A DNA stretch of 64,000 nt from Devosia ureilytica (GCF_024273195.1 NZ_JAMZCU010000002.1:565640-629639); one strand, 5' to 3'. Shown: positions 17,297 through 26,547, numbered from the stretch's first letter. Notes: a model not told the origin generated them from the sequence alone. Program-made: numbers and translations.

Positions 17297-17326
17297 GGCC
17301 GCGCCTCCGGGAGGGGAGGCGCGGCC
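17297..17326. terminator. Convergent hairpin between GntR and GH39 genes
   Basis: A perfect 12-bp stem (GGCCGCGCCTCC and complement) with a 6-base loop lies between two convergent stop codons. No T-run follows on either strand, so intrinsic termination would be weak. Confidence 0.5.
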
Positions 17327-17336
17327 GGACCCGGCA

Positions 17337-18938
17337 TCAATAGTCGATGCGGAGCAGCGACACGCCTTGTCGGGGCAGGTTGGTGACAAGGGTCGCCTCC
17401 CCGGAGGAAGCATCGACCGAGCCGGTTTCGAGAACCGCCAGTTGACCGGAGGCTTCAAGTTTCTTGAAGTCCTCGCCAGTGACGTTCTGGGGCGAACCCA
17501 TGGCCTGCCACACCCCGAAGGAATTGGAGTGGTCCTTGTCCATGCGGTAGTGGGTCAGTTTGTGTTGACCGGAGCGCAAATTGTTGAGGGCCAGCGTGAC
17601 ATTGGCGGCACCGTCTTCGACGTCGTCGTCATGGTAGTTCCACACGAGTATGGAAACGCCGGAGTCGTCACGGGTGGCGACGGCGTTGACGTCAGGCTGC
17701 TCACGCACGCCGTGCTCCATGATGGTCTGGACATCGATGGCGTGGTCGGACTTGGCCTCGATCCATTCGCCCTTGAGCTTGCCGAGCATGCGGAAGCCGT
17801 TCAGCACCGCCTTGTCCACACCATTGGTCGCCAGGTCGCGGAACCCATCGTACCAGGGCTGGTCTTCAAAGAGGAACGCCCAGGTGACGGCGCCTTCGAT
17901 CTCAACGCCTGCGCGTTGCGACAGCTCATAAGTGCGGATCATGCTCTCTACGACATAGGCGCCATAAAGTGGCCCGTTGCGGTAGCCGTTCTGCGGATGG
18001 ACGCGGGCCGAACAGGCCGCGCAACCCTCGGGATCGGATTCGCCAATGACCGTAGGCAGGTGCTTGAGGGTCGGGAATTCGTTGACAATGGCGAGGTTCG
18101 CCTCGATGTCGCGCAGATGCTTGTGCAGGCCCATGCGGACGTGATCCTTCCAGATCACCGGGTTGCCCTTGGCGTGGAAAGCGATGAAGTCGATGGGTGA
18201 ATTGTTGTCGACGACATATTGCAGGAATTCTCGCAAGAAGGCCTGCGCTTTGGGATTGTTGAAGGCGCCGCAGGTATGGGGGCCGCCGACCCGTGCGCCG
18301 GGCAGGGCGGCTTTGATCGCCTTGGCGGTCACATCATACATCTCGCAAAATTCGCGGACCGTGCCCTTCCAGTAAAGCCCGTCCGGTTCGTTCCAGACTT
18401 CCCAGGGCCAGGCGAGGACCGTCTTCTCGCCATAGCGATGGGCAAGGTGGCGAGCCCAGGCGTGGACCAGATCCCCCCACTTCTTGAGATCGTTCGGTGG
18501 GTTAGCCCAGCCCGTCATTATGGTGGCGTATTTGTCCTCGGGTGCCCAGTGATGCTTGTAGGGGCCGGGATCGTCCGACAGGGCTTCGGGCATGAAGCCG
18601 ACCTGGATCAGGGGGATATTGCCCGCTTCGACATAGGCATCGAAGATCTGGTCCATAATGGTCCAGTCATAGACCGGGTTGCCGTCAGCGTCCTCGGTAT
18701 AGGCATTGGTCGAGCCCCATTTCAGCGCATATTTGCCGTCGCCCGACGTCAGCAAATTATGCGTGCGGATGCGCGGCGGCTCAGGGCTCAGCTCGGTTAG
18801 CTCCTTGAGGAGCTTCTTGCCATTGTCGGTATTGGTGTAGTTCGGCTCGTCGTAGCCGAACCAGTTCCACAATGGCCGGTAGGCGCCGCGGCTCACGCCT
18901 GCATCGACCGCGATGCGGACGTCATAAGTCGCTGTCAT
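17337..18938 (-). CDS. GH39-family glycoside hydrolase (beta-xylosidase)
   Basis: This 533-residue protein has the GH39 beta-xylosidase layout: acid/base Glu184 in WEVWNEPDG and a candidate nucleophile Glu300 in VIGESDPEG, followed by a C-terminal beta-domain. No signal peptide is visible, so it acts in the cytoplasm on imported xylo-oligosaccharides. The start at 18938 follows GGTGGAGA; an upstream extension of the frame lies in the operator region. Cys306 and Cys309 sit directly after the nucleophile. It is transcribed away from the Dpp-type importer, and TTGTCRATAA sites lie between them. Confidence 0.88.
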   Translation of the reverse strand: MTATYDVRIAVDAGVSRGAYRPLWNWFGYDEPNYTNTDNGKKLLKELTELSPEPPRIRTHNLLTSGDGKYALKWGSTNAYTEDADGNPVYDWTIMDQIFDAYVEAGNIPLIQVGFMPEALSDDPGPYKHHWAPEDKYATIMTGWANPPNDLKKWGDLVHAWARHLAHRYGEKTVLAWPWEVWNEPDGLYWKGTVREFCEMYDVTAKAIKAALPGARVGGPHTCGAFNNPKAQAFLREFLQYVVDNNSPIDFIAFHAKGNPVIWKDHVRMGLHKHLRDIEANLAIVNEFPTLKHLPTVIGESDPEGCAACSARVHPQNGYRNGPLYGAYVVESMIRTYELSQRAGVEIEGAVTWAFLFEDQPWYDGFRDLATNGVDKAVLNGFRMLGKLKGEWIEAKSDHAIDVQTIMEHGVREQPDVNAVATRDDSGVSILVWNYHDDDVEDGAANVTLALNNLRSGQHKLTHYRMDKDHSNSFGVWQAMGSPQNVTGEDFKKLEASGQLAVLETGSVDASSGEATLVTNLPRQGVSLLRIDY

Positions 18939-19024
18939 CTGAATTTCTCCACCCTCGTCGTTGGAACAGGACCGCCGCATAAGCGGATCGATCGTCGATA
19001 TATAGCCTATCGCCACACTCAAGT

Positions 19025-19036
19025 TTGTCAATAATA
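19025..19036. promoter_or_regulatory. Candidate GntR operator O3
   Basis: TTGTCAATAATA matches the core of the O1 and O2 sites of the ilvD-like/Gfo-Idh promoter exactly over 12 bases. It lies about 90 bases upstream of the GH39 start. Confidence 0.6.
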
Positions 19037-19098
19037 CAGGGCAAAAATCGGAGCCACGGCGCCAAAAACAGCCAAAAAGGTCGAAACTGAATGTATTT

Positions 19099-19109
19099 TT
19101 GTCGATAAT
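19099..19109. promoter_or_regulatory. Candidate GntR operator O4
   Basis: TTGTCGATAAT differs from the other sites only by G for A at the sixth position. It is 33 bases from the next element. Confidence 0.55.
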
Positions 19110-19131
19110 CCTGTTGCTCTGACGGTTGAAA

Positions 19132-19141
19132 TTGTCGATAA
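19132..19141. promoter_or_regulatory. Candidate GntR operator O5
   Basis: TTGTCGATAA is preceded by AAA and lies about 120 bases upstream of the binding-protein start. The spacing to O4 is 33 bases, or about three helical turns. Confidence 0.55.
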
Positions 19142-19262
19142 AGGCTTCGGGCGGGGGTGCAGGAGGAGTCTGCGCGCCCCGTGCCGAAACGAGGGAAGCG
19201 ACAAGTCGGGCCCTGAGCCAGATGGGTTGCTGTCCGCTATGCGGGCTTGAGGAGGAACGACC

Positions 19263-21152
19263 ATGCTGTTGAAGAAGCTGGCCGCAGCCGCACTTGCCAT
19301 CGCCGCGTCGGTGATGCCGGTTGCTGCCCAGGATTTTATTGCGGGTATCCCCCGCGAAGAAGCGCTGATCATTCAGGGGCCGGCGGCCCAGAATGCCGAA
19401 TGGTTCAACCTGTGGGCCCCTGGTGGTGGCGCCAGCAATAATGGTCTGCAGCAGCTAACCGCCGACACATTCTGGTTCATCAATCCTGATGGCACCGGCG
19501 ATGCTGCCTGGACCAATGCCCTGGCGGCAGACAAGCCCCTCTACAACGACGATTTCACCGAAATGACGGTGAAGCTCAAGCAGGGCATCTACTGGAGCGA
19601 CGGCGTCGAGTTCACCGCCGACGACGTTGTCTATACCGTCGAAACCCAGATTGCCCATCCCGGCATGGGCTGGAGCGCGCCGTTCACCGTGAACGTGGAA
19701 AGTGTCGAGGCCCAGGATCGCGACACTGTCGTTTTCCACCTCAAGGCACCCAATTCGCGTTTCCACACGCTCTTTACGGTGCGCTGGAATGCGGCCTGGA
19801 TCATGCCCAAGCACGTGTTCGAAAAGGTCGACGATCCGCTGACCTACAATAACAATCCGCCGGTCTCGCTCTCGGCCTATCAGCTCCACAGCTATGATAC
19901 GGCCGGCAATTGGGTGATCTGGAAGTTGCGCGACGACTGGCAGCGTACCTCCATCGGCATGGAGCTGAGCGAAGCGCCGGAGGTCAAATATGTGGTTTAC
20001 CGCAATGCGGGTAACCCGGATGCCCGCGTCATCGAACAGATGAATCACAATCTCGACGTGATCAACGATATCGCTCCCGAAGGCATGTTCACCATCGCCC
20101 GCGATGCCGGGGAAACCACCAAGTACTGGTTCCCGGGCTTCCCCTTTGCCCATCCCGACCCGACTTTGCCGTCCGTACTGTTCAATCACCAGCGCGAACC
20201 GTTTGCCGACAAGGATGTGCGCTGGGCTCTGGCGCTGATGATCGATATTCGCTCGGTGTCGATGGGATCTTATCGCGGCGCGGCAAATCTGGCGGCGCTC
20301 TCGACCCCGCCAACCGGTACGGCGATTACCGACTACTATGTGCCGATGCAGGATTGGCTCGCCAATTTCGAACTCGACACGGGCAATGGCACGATCAAGC
20401 CTTATGACTCCACCGTTTCGGAGCAGATCGCGGCATTGGTGAGGCCGCAATGGGGTGACAGCATTCCCGAAGATACCGAGCAGCTTCAGCGCATGTTCGG
20501 TTTTGGCTGGTGGAAGCAGGACCCTGCCGCCGCCGCTGCCTTGCTGCAGAAGGCCGGCTTCACCAAGAATGGCAATCAGTGGCTCAAGCCCGATGGCACG
20601 CCGTTCACCATCAAACTGATGGTCGAGGGTGACAACATTCCGACCCTGGCTCGCGCCGGCACCATCATTGCCCAGCAGTGGTCGATGGAAGGCATCCAGA
20701 CCACGGTTGACGTGGCCGGCCCCACGAACGGCCAGCGCCTGGGTGGCGGTGACTACGACGTCGCCATCTACTGGACAGTCGAGACCTGGGGTGGTCACCC
20801 CGATCTCTCCTTCTTCCTCGAAAGCTACCACTCCGACTTCATCAAGCAGCCTGGTGAAACCCAGCCGCCGCGGAACCTGACGCGTTGGGAAGACGAGCGC
20901 CTGGACGCGATCATCGAAGACAACCGCACGGTGAACTTCGATTCACCCGAAGTTGTCGAACTGGGCATGGAGTATCTCAAGCTTGCCGTGGAAGAGATGC
21001 CCTTCATCCCGCTGATGGCCTACAACAAGTTCGCGCCGTTCGACACGACCTACTGGACCGGCTACCCGAGCGCCGCTGATCCCTATTCGGCTTCGGGACC
21101 GTTCTGGTCGAACCTGCGCTACATGGTTGTTGCGCTCAAGGCCGCCCAATAG
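19263..21152 (+). CDS. Oligosaccharide/peptide ABC transporter substrate-binding protein (SBP_bac_5)
   Basis: This 629-residue periplasmic binding protein of the DppA/OppA family has a signal peptide ending near VMPVAAQD. The SBP_bac_5 hallmarks are present: LKQGIYWSDGVEFTADDVVYT, and the later region of FADKDVRWALALMID. Family members next to glycosidases often bind oligosaccharides instead of peptides. With GH39 beta-xylosidase on the opposite strand, xylo-oligosaccharides are the likely ligand. It starts a five-gene importer operon, with a good GGAGG site just upstream. Confidence 0.9.
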   Translation: MLLKKLAAAALAIAASVMPVAAQDFIAGIPREEALIIQGPAAQNAEWFNLWAPGGGASNNGLQQLTADTFWFINPDGTGDAAWTNALAADKPLYNDDFTEMTVKLKQGIYWSDGVEFTADDVVYTVETQIAHPGMGWSAPFTVNVESVEAQDRDTVVFHLKAPNSRFHTLFTVRWNAAWIMPKHVFEKVDDPLTYNNNPPVSLSAYQLHSYDTAGNWVIWKLRDDWQRTSIGMELSEAPEVKYVVYRNAGNPDARVIEQMNHNLDVINDIAPEGMFTIARDAGETTKYWFPGFPFAHPDPTLPSVLFNHQREPFADKDVRWALALMIDIRSVSMGSYRGAANLAALSTPPTGTAITDYYVPMQDWLANFELDTGNGTIKPYDSTVSEQIAALVRPQWGDSIPEDTEQLQRMFGFGWWKQDPAAAAALLQKAGFTKNGNQWLKPDGTPFTIKLMVEGDNIPTLARAGTIIAQQWSMEGIQTTVDVAGPTNGQRLGGGDYDVAIYWTVETWGGHPDLSFFLESYHSDFIKQPGETQPPRNLTRWEDERLDAIIEDNRTVNFDSPEVVELGMEYLKLAVEEMPFIPLMAYNKFAPFDTTYWTGYPSAADPYSASGPFWSNLRYMVVALKAAQ

Positions 21153-21159
21153 TGCCTGC

Positions 21160-21182
21160 GGGCGGGGCGTCAGGCCCCGCCC
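21160..21182 (+). other. Stem-loop after binding-protein gene
   Basis: A 9-bp stem (GGGCGGGGC and complement) with a 5-base loop lies between the binding-protein stop and the first permease, followed only by GTTTCTC. It resembles the hairpins that stabilise binding-protein mRNA or partly attenuate downstream transcription. Confidence 0.6.
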
Positions 21183-21215
21183 GTTTCTCATCATATCCAC
21201 GAGGGCGGACCACAG

Positions 21216-22220
21216 ATGGACGGCTTTGCCAAATATCTCGGACGGCGCTTATTCCAGTTTTTCCTAGTGATCTTCCTGGGTGTGTCGCTGGCCTTTCTGA
21301 TCACCAATCTGTCTCCGGTCGATCCGGTGGAGCAGTCGGTGGCCCTGATGACCAATTTCGGCGCGACCGATCCACGTTCGGTCGAACTGATGCGCCAGGC
21401 ATTGCAGGAACTCTACGGCCTGCAGGGCTCGATGCTGGATCAGTATCTGGCATTCTGGGGTCGCGTCATCCGAGGTGATTTCGGACCGTCCCTGTCTGCC
21501 TTTCCTACCCCGGTCATGTCGCTGATCATGAGCGCGCTGCCCTGGACCATTGGCCTGCTCACCCTGTCGCTGGTGATCACCTGGACCCTTGGCAATCTGC
21601 TCGGTGCGCTCGCCGGTTACTACCGCTCAAATTTGCTTTTGAAGTTCTCTGGTGCTGCCGTCATGGCCCTGCATCCGGTGCCCGCCTATATTATCGGGCT
21701 CTGTCTGCTGCTCGCCTTTGGGTTCATCTGGCCAATCCTGCCCATATCGGGCGGGGCGCAGATGAATCTGCAGCCCGGCCTGACATTGGACTATCTGCGC
21801 TCTTTGATCGTGCATGGCACTTTGCCGGCATTAACCCTGGTCTTGGTGGGACTGGGCAGCTGGTTCATTTCCATGCGCTCGCTGGTCTCCAACATCGTCA
21901 CCGATGATCACGTGGTCTATGCCGAACTTGGTGGTGTGTCCTCCAACACGATTTTTTCGCAATATGTGGCGCGCAATGCGCTGCTGCCGCAGTTGACGGG
22001 CCTGGCACTGAGCCTGGGCAATGTCTTTGGCGGGGCGGTCATCACCGAATTTCTGTTCAACTATCCAGGCGTCGGGCGATTGATGATCCAGGGCATTTAT
22101 CGGGGCGACTATGCCCTGGTGCTCGGAGTGACCACCATTTCGATCATCGCGGTCGCGGTCGCCGTTTTCATTATCGACCTGATCTATCCGCTGATTGATC
22201 CGCGCGTGAGGCTGAGCTGA
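21216..22220 (+). CDS. ABC transporter permease (DppB-like)
   Basis: This 334-residue inner-membrane permease has about six hydrophobic segments and the DppB/OppB N-terminal pattern (KYLGRRLFQFFLVIFLGVSLAF). The coupling-helix region lies around residues 230-290. It pairs with the DppC-like protein encoded three bases downstream. A GAGGGCGG site precedes the start. It would form half of the channel for the imported oligosaccharide. Confidence 0.9.
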   Translation: MDGFAKYLGRRLFQFFLVIFLGVSLAFLITNLSPVDPVEQSVALMTNFGATDPRSVELMRQALQELYGLQGSMLDQYLAFWGRVIRGDFGPSLSAFPTPVMSLIMSALPWTIGLLTLSLVITWTLGNLLGALAGYYRSNLLLKFSGAAVMALHPVPAYIIGLCLLLAFGFIWPILPISGGAQMNLQPGLTLDYLRSLIVHGTLPALTLVLVGLGSWFISMRSLVSNIVTDDHVVYAELGGVSSNTIFSQYVARNALLPQLTGLALSLGNVFGGAVITEFLFNYPGVGRLMIQGIYRGDYALVLGVTTISIIAVAVAVFIIDLIYPLIDPRVRLS

Positions 22221-22223
22221 GCC

Positions 22224-23081
22224 ATGTTCAAGATCCTGCGCGACATGCTGCGCTACAATGTCGAGTTCGCTATCGGCTTCGTGCTGACCCTATCCATCTT
22301 TCTGTTCGCGCTGGCTCACTTCTGGGCGCCGCTTCCAGACACCGCCATTTACCTCTTGCCGCCGGATATGCCGCCATCGGCCCAGTACTGGTTTGGCACG
22401 ACATCGCGTGGCCAGGATGTCCTCTGGCAGATGAGTTCGGCGATCTGGAACACCATGCTGTTCGGGCTCACCGTCACTGTTCTCAGCCGACTGCTGGCGG
22501 TCGCCGTCGGTATGCTTTCGGGCTATCTCGGTGGTCGTTGGGATCAGGCGCTGATGACGCTCAACGACACCATGATCGCGCTGCCCAATATTCCCATTCT
22601 GCTGCTGGTCTATTTCGTCATGCGCGACAGCATGAGCTGGCCGGTCCTGGCCGCGACGGCGGCTCTGTTGGGCTGGAACTATGATGCGCGCCTCATCCGC
22701 TCCGTCACACTGAGCCTGCGGAACCGCGAATTCACCCGTCATGCCGTTTTTGCCGGAATGAGCGTGCCGCAGATCCTGGTGCGTCAGCACCTGCCCTATG
22801 TGATGCCGGTCATCTTCTTCACGGCCATGAACAATCTGATCTGGGCCATTGGACTGGAGGTCACCCTGTCAGTCCTGGGCTTCTCCGACATCAACCGTCC
22901 CACCATTGGCGGCATGATCTATTGGGCCAATCAGCACCAGGCCATTATTGCCGGCATCTGGTGGTGGATCGCCTTTCCCATTATCGCCATCGTCCTTTTG
23001 TTCCTCGGCCTGTTCCTGCTCGCCATATCGGTCAACGAATATATCGATCCGCGCAGCCGCCTGAGCCGGATGGGAGCTTGA
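22224..23081 (+). CDS. ABC transporter permease (DppC-like)
   Basis: This 285-residue permease of the DppC/OppC type has a hydrophobic N-terminal helix followed by the conserved FGTTSRGQDVLWQM segment and a C-terminal BPD transmembrane domain ending in NEYIDPRSR. Gene spacing of three bases to the DppB-like gene and two to the ATPase gene shows a single transcript. It forms the second half of the channel. Confidence 0.9.
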   Translation: MFKILRDMLRYNVEFAIGFVLTLSIFLFALAHFWAPLPDTAIYLLPPDMPPSAQYWFGTTSRGQDVLWQMSSAIWNTMLFGLTVTVLSRLLAVAVGMLSGYLGGRWDQALMTLNDTMIALPNIPILLLVYFVMRDSMSWPVLAATAALLGWNYDARLIRSVTLSLRNREFTRHAVFAGMSVPQILVRQHLPYVMPVIFFTAMNNLIWAIGLEVTLSVLGFSDINRPTIGGMIYWANQHQAIIAGIWWWIAFPIIAIVLLFLGLFLLAISVNEYIDPRSRLSRMGA

Positions 23082-23083
23082 CC

Positions 23084-24100
23084 ATGCTTAATACTCTCCA
23101 GGCACCGACCACCACCGATTCCGTGCTGCGCGTCGAGGGCCTCAAGGCCTATTATCAGATGAACTATTTTGGCGTGCGCCGCGAGGTACGGGCCGTCGAC
23201 GATGTCAGCCTGACGATCAATCGCAATGAAATCTATGGGATTGCCGGTGAATCCTCGTCTGGGAAATCCTCGTTGATCAAGACCATTGCCGGGGCGATCA
23301 CGCCGCCCTTGCGGGTGGTGGAGGGCTCGGTCAAGTTCGACTTTGGCGGACGCGCGCTCGATGTCTATGCCGATCCGCAGGCCATGAAGGCGGCGCGCTG
23401 GCAAAATTTGAGCTACATCATGCAAGGCTCGATGAATGTGCTCAATCCGGTGCGCCGGGTGAAGCACGCCTTTCACGATTTTGCCTTCAAACATATGGGG
23501 ATCTCGCAATCCGCATTCCGGTCGCGAGTGGAACAGCACCTGCATCGCATCGGCCTGGATCCGCGGGTTCTGGAATCCTTTCCGCATCAGTTGTCGGGCG
23601 GTATGCGCCAGCGTCTGACCATCGCGTTGGCCACGGTTTGCGAGCCTGATTTCATTATTGCTGACGAGCCGACGACCGCGCTCGACGTGCTGGTGCAGCA
23701 GGATGTGCTGGCGCTGATCAAGGATATTCAGCAACGTATGGGCGCGTCGATCATTTTCGTGACCCATGACATGACCGTGCACGCCGCCATCGCTGACCGG
23801 ATCGGCATTGTCTATGCCGGCCGGCTGGTTGAGGAGGGGCCGACGCTCGATGTGTTCCGGCGGCCCCAGCACCCCTATACGGCGCATCTGATTTCGAGCC
23901 TGCCCCGTATTGGCGACAACAAGAAACGCAGCGCCTTGCCGGGCAAACCGCCCAATCTGGCCGATCCGCCGAGCGGCTGCCGTTTCCATCCGCGTTGCCC
24001 GTTGGCCGTGGACAAATGCAGAAGCGAAAACCCGCCATTAGTGGTGCGGCAGACAGGCCGCGTTGCATGTTGGCGTGCTGGGGAGGTGCAGGCGGCATGA
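23084..24100 (+). CDS. ABC transporter ATP-binding protein (DppD-like)
   Basis: This 338-residue ATPase has the Walker A position in [12 protein letters not shown], the signature LSGGMRQR, Walker B in [12 protein letters not shown], and the oligopeptide C-terminal domain with CRFHPRCP and later cysteines. The P-loop reads GESSSGKS, a minor variant. The start at 23084 is two bases after the permease stop; the frame is open further upstream inside that gene. It overlaps the next ATPase gene by four bases. Confidence 0.9.
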   Translation: MLNTLQAPTTTDSVLRVEGLKAYYQMNYFGVRREVRAVDDVSLTINRNEIYGIAGESSSGKSSLIKTIAGAITPPLRVVEGSVKFDFGGRALDVYADPQAMKAARWQNLSYIMQGSMNVLNPVRRVKHAFHDFAFKHMGISQSAFRSRVEQHLHRIGLDPRVLESFPHQLSGGMRQRLTIALATVCEPDFIIADEPTTALDVLVQQDVLALIKDIQQRMGASIIFVTHDMTVHAAIADRIGIVYAGRLVEEGPTLDVFRRPQHPYTAHLISSLPRIGDNKKRSALPGKPPNLADPPSGCRFHPRCPLAVDKCRSENPPLVVRQTGRVACWRAGEVQAA

Positions 24101-24930
24101 GCGCGCTTCTCGAACTCCAAAACGTCAACAAGGACTACCGGATCGGCGGGTTCTTCGACAGCGCCACGCTGCGTGCCGTCAAGAATGTCAGTTTCACCCT
24201 GGATAGCAGCAAGCCGGAGATATTCACCATTGTTGGCGAGTCGGGCAGCGGCAAGACGACAACGGCGCGCATGATCCTGGGCAATGAAGCACCGACCAGC
24301 GGCACGTTGCGGTTCATGGGGCAGGACATTGCCGCGATCCACAGCCGCGCGGACAGGCTCAAATTCATGGCCAGGGCGCAGCCGATCTTTCAGAACCCGT
24401 TCGAGGCGTTCAATCCGCTGACCACGATCGACTATTTCCTGTTCTCGACGGCAAAGCGCTTTTTGGGCCTGCGCGACAAGGCGGCGGTCGATGCGGCAAC
24501 CGATAAGGCACTCAACCATGTGGGTCTGTCGCTGGCCGAAGTGCGCGGGCGTTATTCACACGAGCTCTCGGGCGGGCAGTTGCAGCGTATTGCGGTTGCC
24601 CGGGCCTTGATCCCCGAGCCCAAATTGATCGTCGCGGACGAACCGGTGTCGATGGTCGACGCATCTTTGCGCATGTCCATCGTCAACTTGTTCCGTGACC
24701 TGCGAGATCGCCTGGGCGTGTCGATCATCTACATCACCCATGACCTCTCGACCGCCTATTACATCTCAGACCGCGTCATCATCATGCACAGAGGTGATGT
24801 TGTGGAGGCGGGGGTCGCGCAGGAGGTGCTTGGTAACCCGCAACACCCCTATTCACGGGCTTTGAGCCAAGCCGTATTGCCGCCCGATCCGGAAGCCGCG
24901 CGCAAGATCATCATGGCGAAAATTCAATAG
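24097..24930 (+). CDS. ABC transporter ATP-binding protein (DppF-like)
   Basis: This 277-residue ATPase has Walker A GESGSGKTT, signature LSGGQLQR, and Walker B LIVADEPVSMVD. It lacks the long oligopeptide C-terminal cysteine domain of its partner. The ATGA overlap with the DppD-like gene sets the start at 24097. It is the last gene of the importer operon; a GC hairpin with T residues follows. Confidence 0.9.
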   Translation: MSALLELQNVNKDYRIGGFFDSATLRAVKNVSFTLDSSKPEIFTIVGESGSGKTTTARMILGNEAPTSGTLRFMGQDIAAIHSRADRLKFMARAQPIFQNPFEAFNPLTTIDYFLFSTAKRFLGLRDKAAVDAATDKALNHVGLSLAEVRGRYSHELSGGQLQRIAVARALIPEPKLIVADEPVSMVDASLRMSIVNLFRDLRDRLGVSIIYITHDLSTAYYISDRVIIMHRGDVVEAGVAQEVLGNPQHPYSRALSQAVLPPDPEAARKIIMAKIQ

Positions 24931-24961
24931 GGGTGCAGATCGTCCGTTTCCATCGGACTTG

Positions 24962-25001
24962 ACGCGCCCCTTCGCTCACGCCGCGCGTGTGGGCGCGTTT
25001 T
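24962..25001 (+). terminator. Probable terminator of the importer operon
   Basis: ACGCGCCC (24962-24969) pairs with GGGCGCGT (24991-24998) across a 21-base loop, followed by a short TTT run. The loop is long and the T-run short, so this is a moderate call. Confidence 0.5.
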
Positions 25002-25039
25002 GACGTGGGATTGGAATAAGCAGGTCTATTCTGGGAAAA

Positions 25040-25129
25040 TGGCGGAGAGAAAGGGATTCGAACCCTTGAGACGGTTCCCCGCCTACACACTTTCCAGGCG
25101 TGCGCCTTCGACCACTCGGCCACCTCTCC
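25040..25129 (-). tRNA. tRNA-Ser (anticodon GGA)
   Basis: The reverse strand reads as a 90-nt class II tRNA. It has a GGAGAGG acceptor paired with the 3' strand, the D-arm GGCCGAGTGGTCGAAGGC, the anticodon loop with GGA between CGCCT arms, a long variable arm, the T-arm GGGTTCGAATCCC, and an encoded CCA end. GGA decodes UCC/UCU serine codons. Confidence 0.96.
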
Positions 25130-25394
25130 GCATCGCGCATGCCCGGATTGGAAGGCCGGGATCGCGGTCCTCGGGAGGCCGCTGCGAGCGAGGCGCAATA
25201 TACCCATGAAAGGCGCGGGCGCAAGGGATCACTTGGGCTCCATACCGATTGTTTTTCGCCTTGTTGTACCTACATATTTATCCTCGCCCGCCATCTTGTG
25301 AGACCGGGGCGCGCCGTGGCACAACGGAATTGTGCTTGCGAAAGGAACGAACCAGGGCCGGTTCGACTTACCAAGCCAAGCACAGGGAATGTGG

Positions 25395-25718
25395 ATGCGG
25401 CTTGTTTTGCGAATATTGGGCACCTGGCTGATCGGCCTGGCGCTGATTTTTCTTGTTGTCGACGGCACCAAGTCATTGGCCGCCAATGCTCTGGTCTTTG
25501 CCAGCCTTGGGCAGGCCTGGTCACAATTGCATCCGGCCAGCCTTGAGGCTGTGTCGGGCTTTTTTGAAAGCCGGTTTTTTGCCGATCTGCTGCATGTCGC
25601 CATGCAGGCACTGCTGACCTATCCGGTCTTTGCTGTGCTGGGCGTGCCCGGTATCATACTGGCGCTGATGGGCCGTCGGCCACGCCGCGACCGCTTCCTG
25701 CGCCAGGAACAGATTTAA
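25395..25718 (+). CDS. Small hypothetical membrane protein
   Basis: The protein has 107 residues from the ATG at 25395, which sits six bases after AGGGA; the frame extends 21 codons upstream without a site. Two hydrophobic stretches are visible, one at residues 5-25 (LRILGTWLIGLALIFLVV) and one near the C-terminus (LLTYPVFAVLGVPGIILALMG), followed by a basic tail. I do not recognise a named family. It stands alone upstream of msrA. Confidence 0.7.
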   Translation: MRLVLRILGTWLIGLALIFLVVDGTKSLAANALVFASLGQAWSQLHPASLEAVSGFFESRFFADLLHVAMQALLTYPVFAVLGVPGIILALMGRRPRRDRFLRQEQI

Positions 25719-25816
25719 ACCGGCAGATCTGAACCGGCAGATGTGATCCAGACGACATGACCCGGCGTAACCTCTGCCGGGTTGCCACCGAATAGAGGGC
25801 TCAAAGGAGAGACACG

Positions 25817-26473
25817 ATGTTCTTCCGCCAAAAGCCGACCACGATTCCCGCCGCCCATGAGGCCCTGCCCGGCCGGTCCACCGAAATGCCGGTGGCCGCA
25901 ACCCATTTCGTCAATGGTGCCGCGCTCAAGGGACCTTATCCTGAAGGCGCCGAGACGATTTACGTTGCCCTCGGCTGTTTCTGGGGCGCCGAGCGCCTGT
26001 TCTGGGAGCTGCCAGGCGTGCTCGTCACGGCCGTGGGCTATCAGGGCGGCCACACGCCCAACCCGACCTATGAAGAGACCTGCTCAGGCCGCACCGGGCA
26101 TACCGAGGCCGTCAAGGTTGTCTATGATCCCAAGGTGATCAGTCTGGAAACCCTGCTCAAGAGCTTCTGGGAAGAGCATGACCCCACCCAGGGCATGCGC
26201 CAGGGCAATGATGTGGGGACGCAATATCGCTCGGCCATCTATACGACGACACCCGAGCAGGCCGAAACCGTCGCCATGAGCCGCGCCGCCTATCAGCGGG
26301 CGCTCGACCAGCGCGGCCTCGGGCCGATCACCACCGAGATCGCGCCCGCCGGACCGTTCTACTTTGCCGAAACCTACCACCAGCAATATCTGGCCAAGAA
26401 CCCCAATGGCTATTGCGGGCTGGCCGGCACCGGCGTCAGCTGCCCCATCGGGCTGGGCGTCGCCGCCCAATAG
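25817..26473 (+). CDS. msrA: Peptide-methionine (S)-S-oxide reductase MsrA
   Basis: This 218-residue MsrA has its catalytic Cys54 in [13 protein letters not shown]. Downstream segments [26 protein letters not shown] and [23 protein letters not shown] are family hallmarks. The enzyme reduces methionine-S-sulfoxide in proteins and protects against oxidative damage. An AAAGGAG site precedes the start. The N-terminus carries about 45 residues before the core, normal for the long MsrA form. No signal peptide is visible, so it is cytoplasmic. Confidence 0.96.
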   Translation: MFFRQKPTTIPAAHEALPGRSTEMPVAATHFVNGAALKGPYPEGAETIYVALGCFWGAERLFWELPGVLVTAVGYQGGHTPNPTYEETCSGRTGHTEAVKVVYDPKVISLETLLKSFWEEHDPTQGMRQGNDVGTQYRSAIYTTTPEQAETVAMSRAAYQRALDQRGLGPITTEIAPAGPFYFAETYHQQYLAKNPNGYCGLAGTGVSCPIGLGVAAQ

Positions 26474-26496
26474 GGTTGCATATCCGGCAATGCGCG

Positions 26497-26527
26497 AGGC
26501 GTTCCGATTGATTTCGGGACGCCTTTG
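26497..26527 (+). terminator. Possible terminator after msrA
   Basis: AGGCGTTCC pairs with GGGACGCCT across a 10-base loop (8 of 9 pairs), followed by TTTG. The T-run is short. Confidence 0.4.
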
Positions 26528-26547
26528 CCATGCGCCGGGGCCGACCC

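Larger units (their letters stand above)
18939..19262. promoter_or_regulatory. Divergent promoter region of GH39 gene and importer operon
   Basis: These 324 non-coding bases are AT-richer than the flanks. They contain three TTGTCRATAA-type elements (19025, 19099, 19132) and a weaker ATCGTCGATATA at 18991-19002. A GGAGG ribosome binding site for the binding-protein gene lies at the right end. No other gene or RNA is recognisable. Confidence 0.6.

Noticed and set aside
19455..20831. 458-codon minus-strand open frame inside the oligosaccharide-binding protein gene
   Set aside because: The plus strand encodes an obvious signal peptide and SBP_bac_5 protein; the reverse frame is a codon-bias artefact.
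25040..25129. tRNA-Ser as an integration site for a mobile island
   Set aside because: No integrase gene, no direct repeat of the tRNA end and no shift in gene type were seen next to it.
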